Origin: UBA7434 sp042090785
GTDB taxonomy: Bacteria > Pseudomonadota > Gammaproteobacteria > Pseudomonadales > UBA7434
Length of the DNA stretch: 64,000 nucleotides
Assembly (NCBI GenBank): GCA_042090785.1
Contig: JBELIP010000001.1
Coordinates: forward strand, 1-64,000
Reading direction: 5' to 3'
Below are positions 1 through 7,996 of the stretch, piece after piece; within the stretch, counting starts at the first letter, position 1, and each line of letters opens with the position of its first letter. Made by a program: the position numbers and the translations under genes. Below the pieces are notes generated by a model. That model searched no databases. It was not told the origin of the DNA and saw only the letters and a list, made by a program, of their open reading frames with translations.

Positions 1-116
1 GCCGAAGCGAAGAATACCAGCGTTACTGGGCCGGATTTCAAATTATCGATGCCTCACGCTCGGCACTTGATCGCATTGAGAGCTTAATTCGCGACTTCAG
101 CCCATTGAGTGCTTAG
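1..116 (+). CDS. C-terminal end of an unidentified protein (partial)
   Basis: An open frame runs in from the left edge (codons in phase with position 3) and stops at TAG 114-116. It supplies 37 residues ending in SLIRDFSPLSA. The residues look like ordinary coding sequence (mixed charged and aromatic, no low complexity), and no other frame stays open. Too little is visible to name a family. About 190 bases separate it from the aminotransferase that follows, so the two need not be co-transcribed. Confidence 0.5.
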   Translation, partial: RSEEYQRYWAGFQIIDASRSALDRIESLIRDFSPLSA

Positions 117-308
117 CTCCAGACCAAGCAATTACCATTCATTGCGAAAAATTGACGTTAAATAACACCAGATAACTCTCTACGATATTCAATATTTATT
201 CGCTCTAACGGTATAATCGCCGTCCTTCTAGACAAACGGTGTCCAAAAAATAGACGCCAATATAAGCATACTAGAAATCGATTATTACTATTTTCGCGGA
301 GACACTCC

Positions 309-1613
309 TTGCATATCGATCAAGCAACGCCTGCCGAGCTACAAACTGCATTGGCTGAACTAGAACAGCAGCACAAACAATTTATTGATAAAAATGTGCA
401 GTTGGACCTAACACGGGGAAAACCCTCAACAGCTCAGCTCGATTTATCAAATGCGCTTAATAGCATTTTGGGCGATAACACCAGTGATGATGACGGCACA
501 GATTTGCGCAACTACGGCGTGTTGGCCGGTATACCTGCTGCAAAACAATTATTCGGTAGCATTTTAGGTGTTAGCAGCAGCGACACTGCCAGCCGTGTAT
601 TTGTAGGCGGCAACAGCAGCTTAAGTTTAATGCACTACAGCTTATGGTTTACTTACCATCTTGGCCTTCAAGCTGGCGCAATTTCTTGGCGTGATGAAGA
701 GCAAGCCTCGGGTGCAACGACCAAAATACTTTGCCCTTGCCCTGGCTATGATCGCCACTTTAGTCTTTGTGCTCAACTCGGCATTGAAATGATTCCCGTT
801 GCATTAACAGGCAACGGCCCTGATATGGACCAAGTAGAAGCCCTAGTTAAAGCCGACCCTTCTATTAAAGGTATTTGGTGTGTGCCGCGCTTTTCAAACC
901 CAACCGGCGAAGTCTATAACGACGAGACCGTGTCGCGCTTAGCCGCACTGGGCAAAATAGCTGGCGATAACTTTTTAGTGTTATGGGATAACGCCTATGC
1001 CGTTCATAGCCTTAGCGACGCATCACCAGCGTTAGCCAATATTGATGAAAAAGCCAAAGCATTAGGCACGTTAGATTCAGTACTACAATTTGGCTCCACA
1101 TCAAAAATCACATTTGCCGGAGCCGGTATTGGCTATATGGCTTCAAGCGAAGCCAACATCAAAGGCTTCACTACACATTTTGGCATGGCCTCTATCGGCT
1201 CTGACAAACTAAACCAAATGCGCCACGTTCGCTTTTTGAAAGACTCAGCCGGCATTGCTGCCCATATGGCACAACATGCAGACATCATTGCCGCTAAATT
1301 TGGTGCAGTAGCTGATAGTTTAGAAGCACATATCGCTAACACAGGCATGGGTGAATGGAGCAACCCCGAAGGTGGTTACTTTGTATCGTTTAATACCAAA
1401 CCAGGGTTAGCAAAAGCAGTCGTCGCTTTAGCCGCCGAAGCTGGCGTTAAATTAACACCGGCCGGTGCAACGTTTCCCAATGGCAACGACCCACTCGATA
1501 ACAATATTCGCATTGCACCCACCTACCCAGAATTAATCGATGTAGAAAATGCCATGGCCGTTTTTGTTAACTGTGTAAAACTCGCTACGGTAAAACAAAA
1601 GTTAGCTAGCTAA
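309..1613 (+). CDS. Class Ic aspartate-type aminotransferase (PLP)
   Basis: A 434-residue fold-type I PLP enzyme, probably transferring the amino group between aspartate (or a related amino acid) and 2-oxoglutarate in the cytoplasm. The N-terminal LTRGKPS..QLDLS (34-47) is characteristic of the Asp_aminotransf family (PF12897, subgroup Ic), not of E. coli AspC. Visible active-site elements are SNPTG (196-200), the cofactor-ring aspartate in LWDNAY (Asp227) and the Schiff-base lysine in GSTSK (Lys266). The start is TTG at 309: no ATG is available nearby, and GGAG at 298-301 sits 7 bases upstream. It stands alone and converges on the rhomboid gene. The exact amino-acid substrate is not deducible. 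Confidence 0.88.
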   Translation: MHIDQATPAELQTALAELEQQHKQFIDKNVQLDLTRGKPSTAQLDLSNALNSILGDNTSDDDGTDLRNYGVLAGIPAAKQLFGSILGVSSSDTASRVFVGGNSSLSLMHYSLWFTYHLGLQAGAISWRDEEQASGATTKILCPCPGYDRHFSLCAQLGIEMIPVALTGNGPDMDQVEALVKADPSIKGIWCVPRFSNPTGEVYNDETVSRLAALGKIAGDNFLVLWDNAYAVHSLSDASPALANIDEKAKALGTLDSVLQFGSTSKITFAGAGIGYMASSEANIKGFTTHFGMASIGSDKLNQMRHVRFLKDSAGIAAHMAQHADIIAAKFGAVADSLEAHIANTGMGEWSNPEGGYFVSFNTKPGLAKAVVALAAEAGVKLTPAGATFPNGNDPLDNNIRIAPTYPELIDVENAMAVFVNCVKLATVKQKLAS

Positions 1614-1647
1614 ACTAACGATCCAAGTGAAGCGCTAGAAAAAATTA

Positions 1648-2373
1648 TTATTGACGCCAACCATAACAAGGATGTTGTGCAAGCAGTTGGTCATCTTTAA
1701 AACCCCAAACCAAAACCGCACCCGCCACAAAGCCGCCAATGTGTGCCCAAAAAGCCACACCACCACCGGTAGAACCTAACGAGGAAAAACCGCCTGCCAA
1801 CTGCACCAGTATCCAATAAGCCAACATTAATACTGCGGGTACACGGAAGGTAGTAATAAAAATAAATAAGAAGACTAACAAGTGCACTTTCACTCGCGGA
1901 TACAGCATAATATACGCCCCCATCACACCACCAATAGCACCTGAAGCGCCCACCATTGGCAATACTGAATGCGTATCGGCAAACACTTGTGCAAAAGCAG
2001 CGCACAGCCCACAAACTAAATAAAATAAGGCAAAGCGACGCGCGCCCATGGCATCTTCTACATTGCCGCCAAACACCCACATAAACCACATATTGCCAAG
2101 CAGATGCATCCAACTGCCATGCATAAACATTGAGCTTAATAAACCGCTCCAACCCACACCCCTATTAGCAGGACAAACCCACAGCCTTGACTCTAGTGAC
2201 ATAGCGCCAAATAAATCGGCAGGAATTAAACCGTATTGGCAAACCGATTGCTCTAACGTGTTATGACTACCCATGCCTTGCAAGGCATACCAAGCCAAAG
2301 CATTAAGACCAATAATGATATAGGTAACGTAAGGAATATTAATTTGTGGGTTGTCGTCTTTTATTGGAAACAT
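1648..2373 (-). CDS. Rhomboid family intramembrane serine protease
   Basis: A polytopic inner-membrane protein of 241 residues with the rhomboid core: HGSWMHLLGNMWFMWVFG (85-102, the HxxxN oxyanion helix), the nucleophile in GASGAIGG (Ser144) and the partner histidine in FWAHIGG (His211). Both catalytic residues are present, so it should be active, cleaving membrane-anchored substrates within the bilayer. About six membrane helices are apparent. I chose ATG 2373 (MFPIKDDNPQ). The frame can be extended to a TTG at 2418, but that adds 15 residues with no family resemblance. It is convergent with the aminotransferase and divergent from arsH. The substrate is unknown. Confidence 0.88.
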   Translation of the reverse strand: MFPIKDDNPQINIPYVTYIIIGLNALAWYALQGMGSHNTLEQSVCQYGLIPADLFGAMSLESRLWVCPANRGVGWSGLLSSMFMHGSWMHLLGNMWFMWVFGGNVEDAMGARRFALFYLVCGLCAAFAQVFADTHSVLPMVGASGAIGGVMGAYIMLYPRVKVHLLVFLFIFITTFRVPAVLMLAYWILVQLAGGFSSLGSTGGGVAFWAHIGGFVAGAVLVWGFKDDQLLAQHPCYGWRQ

Positions 2374-2525
2374 AGAATATGTACTATTAGTGATGGACAG
2401 GCATAAATAAAAAGTCAAAAAAAATGTACTACTTAAGCTGTTAATATATTACTTACGTTTTACAAACCGGCTACTGAATGCAAAACAATTTACTGTAATT
2501 ACTTACGGATAACAACACACAGACC

Positions 2526-3254
2526 ATGAGCAAAAAACTATCACCGCTTAATGACCTACCTAACATTGATGCTGCGTCATTAAACGCAATTGATAAAAAC
2601 GCCTTACACCAACCAAGTATCGCTGAACATAAACCCCGTATATTATTACTGCATGGCTCATTACGAGAACGTTCCTTTAGCCGCCTAATGACTTTAGAAG
2701 CGGCACGCCTACTGGAATATTTTGGTGCCGACATAAAAATATTTAACCCTTCTGGCTTACCGCTCCCTGATGATTGCGAAGCCGACCACCCTAAAGTACA
2801 AGAGTTACGCGAACTAGTTATTTGGAGTGAAGGCATGGTGTGGTGCTCACCCGAGCGACACGGCGCAATGACAGGCGTCATGAAATCACAAATTGATTGG
2901 ATACCCTTATCACTAGGTGCAGTTCGCCCCACGCAAGGAAAAACCTTAGCCGTTATGCAAGTTAACGGTGGCTCTCAATCATTTAATACGGTTAACCAAA
3001 TGCGAACGCTAGGACGATGGATGCGTATGTACACCATCCCTAACCAATCATCGGTTGCAAAAGCTTTTTTAGAATTTGATGACAACGATCGCATGAAGCC
3101 CAGCGGTTACTACGATCGATTAGTGGATGTAATGGAAGAATTAATAAAATTCACTCTGCTGCTGCGCAACCGCGCCGACTATTTAGTCGACCGATATTCT
3201 GAGCGTAAAGAAAGCGCCGAAAAATTAATGGCGCGAGTTAACCAAAAAGACTAA
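2526..3254 (+). CDS. arsH: ArsH-type NADPH-dependent FMN reductase
   Basis: A 242-residue flavodoxin-fold oxidoreductase. The phosphate-binding loop LLHGSLRERSFSRL (41-54), the segment PERHGAMTGVMKSQIDWIPL (about 109-128) and the C-terminal YSERKE match ArsH, which binds FMN, uses NADPH, and is reported to oxidise trivalent methyl- and aromatic arsenicals or to act as a quinone/azo reductase. The N-terminal 35 residues before the Rossmann strand are also typical of ArsH. No arsR, arsB/acr3 or arsC lies nearby: neighbours are a divergent rhomboid gene and convergent miaB. A general redox-protective role is therefore as likely as arsenic resistance. Confidence 0.85.
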   Translation: MSKKLSPLNDLPNIDAASLNAIDKNALHQPSIAEHKPRILLLHGSLRERSFSRLMTLEAARLLEYFGADIKIFNPSGLPLPDDCEADHPKVQELRELVIWSEGMVWCSPERHGAMTGVMKSQIDWIPLSLGAVRPTQGKTLAVMQVNGGSQSFNTVNQMRTLGRWMRMYTIPNQSSVAKAFLEFDDNDRMKPSGYYDRLVDVMEELIKFTLLLRNRADYLVDRYSERKESAEKLMARVNQKD

Positions 3255-3270
3255 TTGCTACTATTTATTA

Positions 3271-4605
3271 CTACAGTAGCTTGCCACGTAAAGAATTAGG
3301 CATTGCCTCACCAATTTCGGCATCAACAAACTGGCCGACTAAGGCAATATCGCCTTTAAAATTAACCACGCGGTTATTCTCGGTACGCCCTTGCACTTCC
3401 GATGGATCTTTTTTCGATGGCCCCGTTACCAGTAAACGCTGCTGCGTACCCACCATGTTTCGGCTAATACTTTGCGCCTGCTGATTGATACGATCTTGCA
3501 AAATCGCCAGTCGCTGTTTTTTAACTTCCATCGGCGTGTCATCGCGCAAATCCGCGGCGGGAGTCCCTGGACGTGAGCTGTAAATAAAACTAAACGATAA
3601 ATCGTAATCGATTTCGCGAATTAAATTCATCGTGTCTTCAAAATCTTGGTCGCTCTCACCCGGAAAACCAACAATAAAATCAGAGGACATAGAAAGGTTG
3701 GGGCGAATCTTTTTTAAGCGCCGCACTTTCGATTTGTATTCAAGAATTGTATGGTTACGCTTCATAGCCGCTAAAATACGATCAGAACCACTTTGAACCG
3801 GCAAATGCAGATGGTCAACCAACTCAGGCACCTCGGCATAAATATCAATGAGTGCATCACTAAACTCTAACGGATGTGATGTGGTGTAACGAATGCGATC
3901 CACACCTTCTACTGCTGCAACATAAGTAATTAGCTCAGCAAAATCGATAACCTCACCTAAATGATTCAAGCCACGATAGCCATTCACATTTTGGCCCAGC
4001 AAATTAATTTCACGTACACCTTTATCGGCTAGCTGAGAAATTTCTGCTAACACATCATCAAATGGGCGGCTAACTTCTTCGCCACGAGTATAAGGCACTA
4101 CACAGAAGGTACAGTATTTGCTGCAACCTTCCATGACCGATACAAACGCACTTGGGCCGTCGACACTGGGCTCTGGCAGGCGATCAAATTTTTCTATTTC
4201 AGGAAACGACACGTCGACAATCACTGGGCCACGGGGCTTTTTAGCATCCATCATTTCAGGCAGACGATGCAGAGTTTGCGGCCCAAAAATAACATCGACA
4301 TAAGGCGCACGCTTTGCGATGGCCTCTCCTTCTTGGCTGGCAACACAGCCACCCACACCAATAATTAATTCAGGATTCTTTTCTTTTAAACCACGCCAGC
4401 GGCCGAGTTGATGAAACACCTTCTCTTGCGCTTTTTCTCTTATAGAACAAGTATTTAGTAGTAATACATCGGCTTCATCAGCATTATCAGTAGCCACTAA
4501 CTGATGGCTTTCTTGCAATAAATCGGCCATGCGAGAAGAGTCATACTCATTCATTTGGCAGCCATGAGTTTGAATAAATAGCTTTTTTGTCAGTTTCTCA
4601 GTCAT
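3271..4605 (-). CDS. miaB: tRNA-2-methylthio-N6-dimethylallyladenosine synthase MiaB
   Basis: A radical-SAM methylthiotransferase that adds the 2-methylthio group to i6A37 of tRNAs reading UNN codons. The 444-residue length is normal. The N-terminal UPF0004 domain has its three cluster cysteines (Cys16 in THGCQMNEYDS, Cys53 in NTCSIREKA, Cys87 in GGCVASQEG). The radical-SAM motif is CSKYCTFC (Cys161, 165, 168). A TRAM domain closes the C-terminus. In E. coli miaB precedes ybeZ-ybeY-ybeX-lnt on the same strand. Here it lies next to that operon but points away from it. Confidence 0.96.
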   Translation of the reverse strand: MTEKLTKKLFIQTHGCQMNEYDSSRMADLLQESHQLVATDNADEADVLLLNTCSIREKAQEKVFHQLGRWRGLKEKNPELIIGVGGCVASQEGEAIAKRAPYVDVIFGPQTLHRLPEMMDAKKPRGPVIVDVSFPEIEKFDRLPEPSVDGPSAFVSVMEGCSKYCTFCVVPYTRGEEVSRPFDDVLAEISQLADKGVREINLLGQNVNGYRGLNHLGEVIDFAELITYVAAVEGVDRIRYTTSHPLEFSDALIDIYAEVPELVDHLHLPVQSGSDRILAAMKRNHTILEYKSKVRRLKKIRPNLSMSSDFIVGFPGESDQDFEDTMNLIREIDYDLSFSFIYSSRPGTPAADLRDDTPMEVKKQRLAILQDRINQQAQSISRNMVGTQQRLLVTGPSKKDPSEVQGRTENNRVVNFKGDIALVGQFVDAEIGEAMPNSLRGKLL

Positions 4606-4875
4606 CTCTTAATATCGCGTCGTGTATATAAGTTGTGTCATGTAGGTAGCAGCCGCGTCGTCGAACCGTCCATCTAGGACCATCAAACCCAGCAAAACAG
4701 GGCGCGCAGTATATCAGCAAAGCATAATGAACGCCCCTGCCGGTAAATCGGCCATGATATACTCCCAAAGCCTTGAATTTATCTTAGCCGGCCCCATTAA
4801 TAGAGCTATTAACAGCAAGGGAATACATAAGCGCCTTATTGTTCGAAAATCAGATTATCAGGATATCAATACCCT

Positions 4876-5217
4876 ATGGCCGAGCCCATTTACAAAGTCA
4901 TCTTTCTTAACCAAAATCAAGTGTATGAAGTGTATGCCAAACACGTCTATCAAAGTGACATGTATGGTTTTATTGAAATCGAAGAGTTTGTGTTTGGTGA
5001 ACGCTCGCAAATGATTGTTGACCCAAGTGAAGAACGGCTAAAAAATGAATTTGCCTCTGTAGCACGCAGCTATATACCTATTCATTCATTGGTGCGCATT
5101 GATGAAGTAGAAAAAGAAGGCGTTTCAAAGATTAGCGATTATAAAGGCGAAAATGTCACGCAGCTCAACCTTTCTAAACCGTTAATACCCCGTGGCAAAT
5201 CGGGCGATACGGACTAA
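4876..5217 (+). CDS. DUF1820 family protein
   Basis: A 113-residue soluble protein starting PIYKVIFLNQNQVYEVYAK. It contains GFIEIEEFVFGE, the stretch VDPSEERLKNEFA and YIPIHSLVRIDEVEKEG, the pattern I associate with DUF1820 (PF08850), a small gammaproteobacterial family of unknown function. No catalytic motif, signal peptide or membrane segment is visible. It lies between the divergent miaB and the ybeZ operon, on the ybeZ strand, with a 259-base gap before ybeZ, so it is probably its own unit. Confidence 0.8.
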   Translation: MAEPIYKVIFLNQNQVYEVYAKHVYQSDMYGFIEIEEFVFGERSQMIVDPSEERLKNEFASVARSYIPIHSLVRIDEVEKEGVSKISDYKGENVTQLNLSKPLIPRGKSGDTD

Positions 5218-5223
5218 GCATTC

Positions 5224-5251
5224 TGGCCATCGCTAAAAAAAGTCATGGCCA
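5224..5251 (+). terminator. Possible weak terminator hairpin after DUF1820 gene
   Basis: A 7-bp inverted repeat (TGGCCAT at 5224-5230, ATGGCCA at 5245-5251) with a 14-base loop lies directly after the DUF1820 stop and is followed only by TTTAA. The stem is short and the U-run poor, so this is tentative. Confidence 0.25.
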
Positions 5252-5476
5252 TTTAAGCGCGCAGCAGGAAAAAAACAGGCAAGCAATTGAAAACACAGTT
5301 GTTTTTATCTCACCATCCGCTACCTGAGCCCACGAACACCCATCACCTGCAACCCCTGCGCCACATAATACAAACAACCTTTGCAGCGCGAACAATATAT
5401 CGTTATGCTGGTAACCATTAAACGAACAAACCCAGTAAAAGCCTATATACCACCTTGACCAATATATTATCGCATC

Positions 5477-6547
5477 TTGAATAGCCCTATTCTTTCAGCA
5501 CAACTCACACTTGAGCCTAACGACACGCGTAGACTGGCAAAACTCTGCGGCCCGTTTGATGCACACCTGCGCCAAATAGAAAAACGGCTGGGCGTTAAAA
5601 TTAAAAACCGTGGTAACCGCTTTCAATTTGACGGTATTGATGACAATGCCAACATAGCTTCAACGTTAGTAAATGCGCTTTATAAAGATACCATTAATAA
5701 TATTGAATTCACCCCCGAATACATTCATCTCCACCTGCAAGAATCAGGCATCTCAGAGCTTATGAATACTCAAGACAGTAGTAGCATCTCTAATACCAGC
5801 GGTCATGCTGGTAATGGCAACGACAATATTAATACTGCTGACACACCTTCGATACAAACGCGTCGTAAATTAATAAACCCACGCGGTGGCAATCAGCATC
5901 GCTATATTGCGGCCATTCGCAATAACGATATTAACTTCGGCATTGGTCCCGCTGGCACAGGTAAAACTTGGCTAGCCGTTGCATGCGCTGTAGAAGCGTT
6001 AGAACAAAACCGAGTCGACCGTATTTTATTGGTTCGCCCAGCGGTAGAAGCCGGAGAAAAACTTGGCTTTTTACCTGGCGACTTAGCGCAAAAAATTGAC
6101 CCTTACTTAAGACCGTTATATGACGCCTTGTATGAAATGATGGGCGTCGATCAAGTGAGTAAATTAATTGAACGCAACACCATAGAAATTGCCCCGCTAG
6201 CGTTTATGCGCGGCCGCACCTTAAGTAATAGCTTTATTATTCTTGACGAAAGCCAAAATACCACGCGCGAACAAATGAAAATGTTTTTAACCCGCATTGG
6301 TTTTAATTCAACAGCGGTTGTCACCGGCGATGACACACAAATTGATTTACCGCATAGAAGAGACTCTGGTTTATTGCATGTTGAGCAAGTATTAAAATCG
6401 GTAGAAGGATTAACCTTTACCCACTTCGAATCCAGTGATGTTGTTAGGCATCCCTTAGTCAAGCGTATTGTTGACGCCTACGCAGTAGATGATGCAAACG
6501 CGAACGACAAAAAAACTAGCACCAAACATTCAGCAGACAATCAATAA
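5477..6547 (+). CDS. ybeZ: PhoH-like ATPase YbeZ
   Basis: A 356-residue PhoH-family P-loop NTPase that in other bacteria works with the endoribonuclease YbeY in RNA maturation. The N-terminal KH-like part (about 1-90) is followed by a flexible Ser/Asn-rich linker (97-126) and the ATPase domain. The Walker A motif is GPAGTGKT (157-164) and the Walker B motif is FIILDESQN (about 248-256). The start is TTG 5477: an upstream in-frame stop at 5456 leaves no other usable codon, and the next ATG is inside the protein. It is first of the ybeZ-ybeY-corC-lnt operon, with 6 bases to ybeY. Confidence 0.94.
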   Translation: MNSPILSAQLTLEPNDTRRLAKLCGPFDAHLRQIEKRLGVKIKNRGNRFQFDGIDDNANIASTLVNALYKDTINNIEFTPEYIHLHLQESGISELMNTQDSSSISNTSGHAGNGNDNINTADTPSIQTRRKLINPRGGNQHRYIAAIRNNDINFGIGPAGTGKTWLAVACAVEALEQNRVDRILLVRPAVEAGEKLGFLPGDLAQKIDPYLRPLYDALYEMMGVDQVSKLIERNTIEIAPLAFMRGRTLSNSFIILDESQNTTREQMKMFLTRIGFNSTAVVTGDDTQIDLPHRRDSGLLHVEQVLKSVEGLTFTHFESSDVVRHPLVKRIVDAYAVDDANANDKKTSTKHSADNQ

Positions 6548-6553
6548 TATCTT

Positions 6554-7006
6554 ATGCTAACGCTTGATATTGACAGACAGCATGCGCAAGACGACCTACC
6601 CACTAATGAAGAATTAGAACAGTGGGCAGCCATGGCTTACCTAGGTGAAAACGCAGCCGAAGCAGCGCTAGTCATTGTTGATGAAGCAGCAATGCAAACC
6701 CTTAACCGTGATTATCGACAAGCCGACAAAACCACCAATGTATTATCCTTTGCCGCTAATATTGACGAAATCGATGGAATAACGCACTTAGGCGATATTA
6801 TTGTCTGCGCCCCCGTTATTAGCGCCGAAGCCCAGCAACAAAGTAAAAATATTACTGCACACTGGGCGCATATGTTAATTCACGGTATGCTGCATTTACA
6901 AAATTACGACCATGGTAATGACGAAGATGCACAAGCTATGGAAAGTATAGAAATCGAGCTGCTTGCCAAGCTCAATATTAACAACCCTTATCAATTGCTC
7001 GAATAG
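6554..7006 (+). CDS. ybeY: Endoribonuclease YbeY
   Basis: A zinc-dependent single-strand RNase involved in 16S rRNA 3'-end maturation and ribosome quality control. The 150-residue length is normal for the family. The UPF0054 signature is HGMLHLQNYDH, giving zinc ligands His110, His114 and His120. The family usually has glycine where Asn117 stands (HGxLHLxGYDH). The substitution does not touch a zinc ligand. The conserved TTNVLSFAA (60-68) is also present. It sits between ybeZ and corC in the standard order. Confidence 0.94.
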   Translation: MLTLDIDRQHAQDDLPTNEELEQWAAMAYLGENAAEAALVIVDEAAMQTLNRDYRQADKTTNVLSFAANIDEIDGITHLGDIIVCAPVISAEAQQQSKNITAHWAHMLIHGMLHLQNYDHGNDEDAQAMESIEIELLAKLNINNPYQLLE

Positions 7007-7089
7007 TATTTTTATGCGTAAAAATAAACCCGCGCAATATATTAACCGACCGAACAAACAGCTTTTATTAAGCACTATGGATTTTAAGA

Positions 7090-7992
7090 ATGACAAATAG
7101 CAGCGACAAAAAAACAGCCAGTGATAGCGATGACCCGTTGCCGTTGACCAAGCGGATAAAACAACTGTTTAGCTCTGAACCACAAACCACCGAAGACATG
7201 GTAGCCATGGTGGATGCCGCTAGCGAAAACGAAGTGATTGATAATGACGCACGACGTATTATTGCTGGCGCCTTAGAAGTATCTGCCATGCATGCTGGCG
7301 ACATTATGATTCCGCGCACCCAAATGACCGTACTCAAAGCGGATGACACCTTAGAAGAAAATCTACAAAAAATTATTGACACCTCACACTCCCGCTACCC
7401 AGTGATTGGCGAAAACATTGATGAGATTCTTGGCATATTATTAGTTAAAGATTTACTGCCATTATTTTTTCAAAAAGATGCCTCACCAAAAAGCAGCGAA
7501 GACACCACCGACAGCCAAAAATTTATTATTGATTTACTTAGGCCCGCTGTTTTTGTGCCCGAGAGTAAACGTTTAAATGTATTGTTAAAACAATTCCGCG
7601 AAGACCGTAATCATATGGCATTAGTCATTGATGAATACGGCACACTCGCCGGCTTAGTCACTATAGAAGATGTGTTAGAAGAAATTGTTGGCGAAATTGA
7701 AGATGAACACGATGCCACCGACAACTCACAAATTCGAAAAATGTCACACTCTAATTATATGATTCAAGCATTAACACCGGTTGATGATTTTAATGAGTTT
7801 TTTGATTCATCGCTCAGTGAGGATGAGTTCGATACTATTGGTGGCATTATCACTAATAAATTTGGCCGCTTACCCAAGCGTAACGAAACCATAAGCTTTG
7901 AAGGCTTTACTTTTCATGTTACGCATTCCGATAACCGTCGCTTGCACACCGTAAGGATGTCCGTTGACAGCGAAGATTCCGCAGAAGATTAA
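7090..7992 (+). CDS. corC: CorC/HlyC family CBS-domain protein (YbeX)
   Basis: A 300-residue cytoplasmic protein with a CBS pair (about 68-205, including GDIMIPRTQM and LVIDEYGTLAGLVTIEDVLEEIVGEI-type sequence) and a C-terminal CorC_HlyC transporter-associated domain (about 215-295, ending RRLHTVRMSV). CorC is linked to Mg2+/Co2+ efflux, and YbeX has more recently been tied to ribosome metabolism. Unlike the HlyC/YfjD subgroup it has no DUF21 membrane domain. The ybeY gap is 83 bases, and its stop is 4 bases before the preferred lnt ATG. Confidence 0.93.
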   Translation: MTNSSDKKTASDSDDPLPLTKRIKQLFSSEPQTTEDMVAMVDAASENEVIDNDARRIIAGALEVSAMHAGDIMIPRTQMTVLKADDTLEENLQKIIDTSHSRYPVIGENIDEILGILLVKDLLPLFFQKDASPKSSEDTTDSQKFIIDLLRPAVFVPESKRLNVLLKQFREDRNHMALVIDEYGTLAGLVTIEDVLEEIVGEIEDEHDATDNSQIRKMSHSNYMIQALTPVDDFNEFFDSSLSEDEFDTIGGIITNKFGRLPKRNETISFEGFTFHVTHSDNRRLHTVRMSVDSEDSAED

Positions 7993-7996
7993 TCGC

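Noticed and set aside
1697..2152. Open frame of 151 codons on the minus strand inside the rhomboid gene
   Set aside because: It is another frame of the rhomboid gene with Trp/Tyr/Cys-rich product; the rhomboid frame carries the catalytic motifs.
2471..2932. Open frame of 153 codons on the minus strand opposite arsH
   Set aside because: It lies inside the well-supported arsH gene and its product has no recognisable feature. It follows from arsH codon use.
4727..5014. Open frame of 95 codons overlapping the DUF1820 start
   Set aside because: It ends inside the DUF1820 gene in another frame and shows no family resemblance. The miaB/DUF1820 gap is better read as divergent promoters.
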